In this document: in pieces, positions 5,654-5,685 of the stretch
How the letters are laid out: each line of letters starts with the position of its first letter
Position numbering within the stretch: position 1 is the first letter of the stretch
Assembly (NCBI GenBank): GCA_023135855.1
Contig: JAGLSH010000051.1
Span: forward strand, 1-5,685
Direction: 5' to 3'
Length of the DNA stretch: 5,685 bases
DNA from: Candidatus Omnitrophota bacterium
GTDB taxonomy: Bacteria; Omnitrophota; Gorgyraeia; Duberdicusellales; 4484-171
Notes under the pieces: model-generated
The model's database searches: none
What the model saw: the letters and a program-made list of their open reading frames with translations, nothing else
What the model was told of the DNA's origin: nothing
Translations under genes and position numbers: made by a program

Positions 5654-5685
5654 ATGGAGATCACAGAAGTCAGAGTTTCTCTTCG
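5654..5685 (+). CDS. spoVG: SpoVG family RNA/DNA-binding regulator, N-terminal fragment (3' truncated)
   Basis: Only ten full codons are visible, MEITEVRVSL, followed by the first two bases (CG) of a codon that is probably Arg. This matches the usual SpoVG start (M-x-[IV]-T-[ED]-V-R-V). SpoVG is a small nucleic-acid-binding protein, first known from Bacillus sporulation and septation but widespread in non-spore-formers, where it acts as a post-transcriptional or transcriptional regulator. The position 30 bases after ispE supports the call, because ispE and spoVG are also near neighbours in Bacillus-type genomes and others. The rest of the gene lies outside the window, so the call depends on ten residues, a perfect ribosome-binding site and gene order. 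Confidence 0.75.
   Translation, partial: MEITEVRVSL

Overview
The window is AT-rich, gene-dense bacterial DNA in which every supported gene reads on the + strand. No organism is named in the sequence. The combination fits an uncultured Gram-negative-type anaerobe, and my best guess is the Omnitrophota/PVC neighbourhood. The grounds are type IV pilus/type II secretion assembly genes, a transketolase split into two polypeptides, a long-form HisG with its regulatory domain, ispE directly followed by spoVG, and a tiny Lys/Arg-rich ribosomal-type protein. This placement is inference only.

Layout. Bases 1-140 hold the tail of a probable PilN/GspL-like assembly protein, followed by a PilO/GspM-like inner-membrane protein (205-750). 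A 185-base gap carries a near-consensus sigma-70 promoter (TTTACA-17-TATAAT) and a Shine-Dalgarno sequence for a stand-alone hisG (936-1811). After a 116-base AT-rich gap comes a run of tightly packed genes: a 29-residue basic protein missed by size-limited gene finders (1928-2017), a secreted or periplasmic TPR protein (2024-2992), the N-terminal and C-terminal halves of transketolase (2961-3785 and 3814-4752), ispE (4697-5623), and the first codons of spoVG (5654 to the window edge). Two neighbouring pairs overlap (TPR/tkt-N by 32 bases, tkt-C/ispE by up to 56 bases), so this stretch is probably one operon with translational coupling.

How the genes relate. Transketolase interconverts pentose phosphates with glyceraldehyde-3-phosphate and fructose-6-phosphate. 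It therefore touches the ribose-5-phosphate/PRPP supply used by HisG and the glyceraldehyde-3-phosphate that enters the MEP isoprenoid pathway in which IspE acts. The pilus/secretion genes at the left edge belong to a different functional unit that ends before the hisG promoter.

The most unusual signal is inside ispE. A perfect 14-bp inverted repeat with a 3-base loop sits in the coding frame and encodes a 12-residue stretch, HPVRSKTSNGVE, that looks like an in-frame insertion between conserved IspE segments. It resembles in principle the palindromic elements known to insert into Rickettsia genes. A second oddity is the ispE start: the natural-looking start (a GTG overlapping the upstream TGA) is one base out of frame with the rest of the gene.
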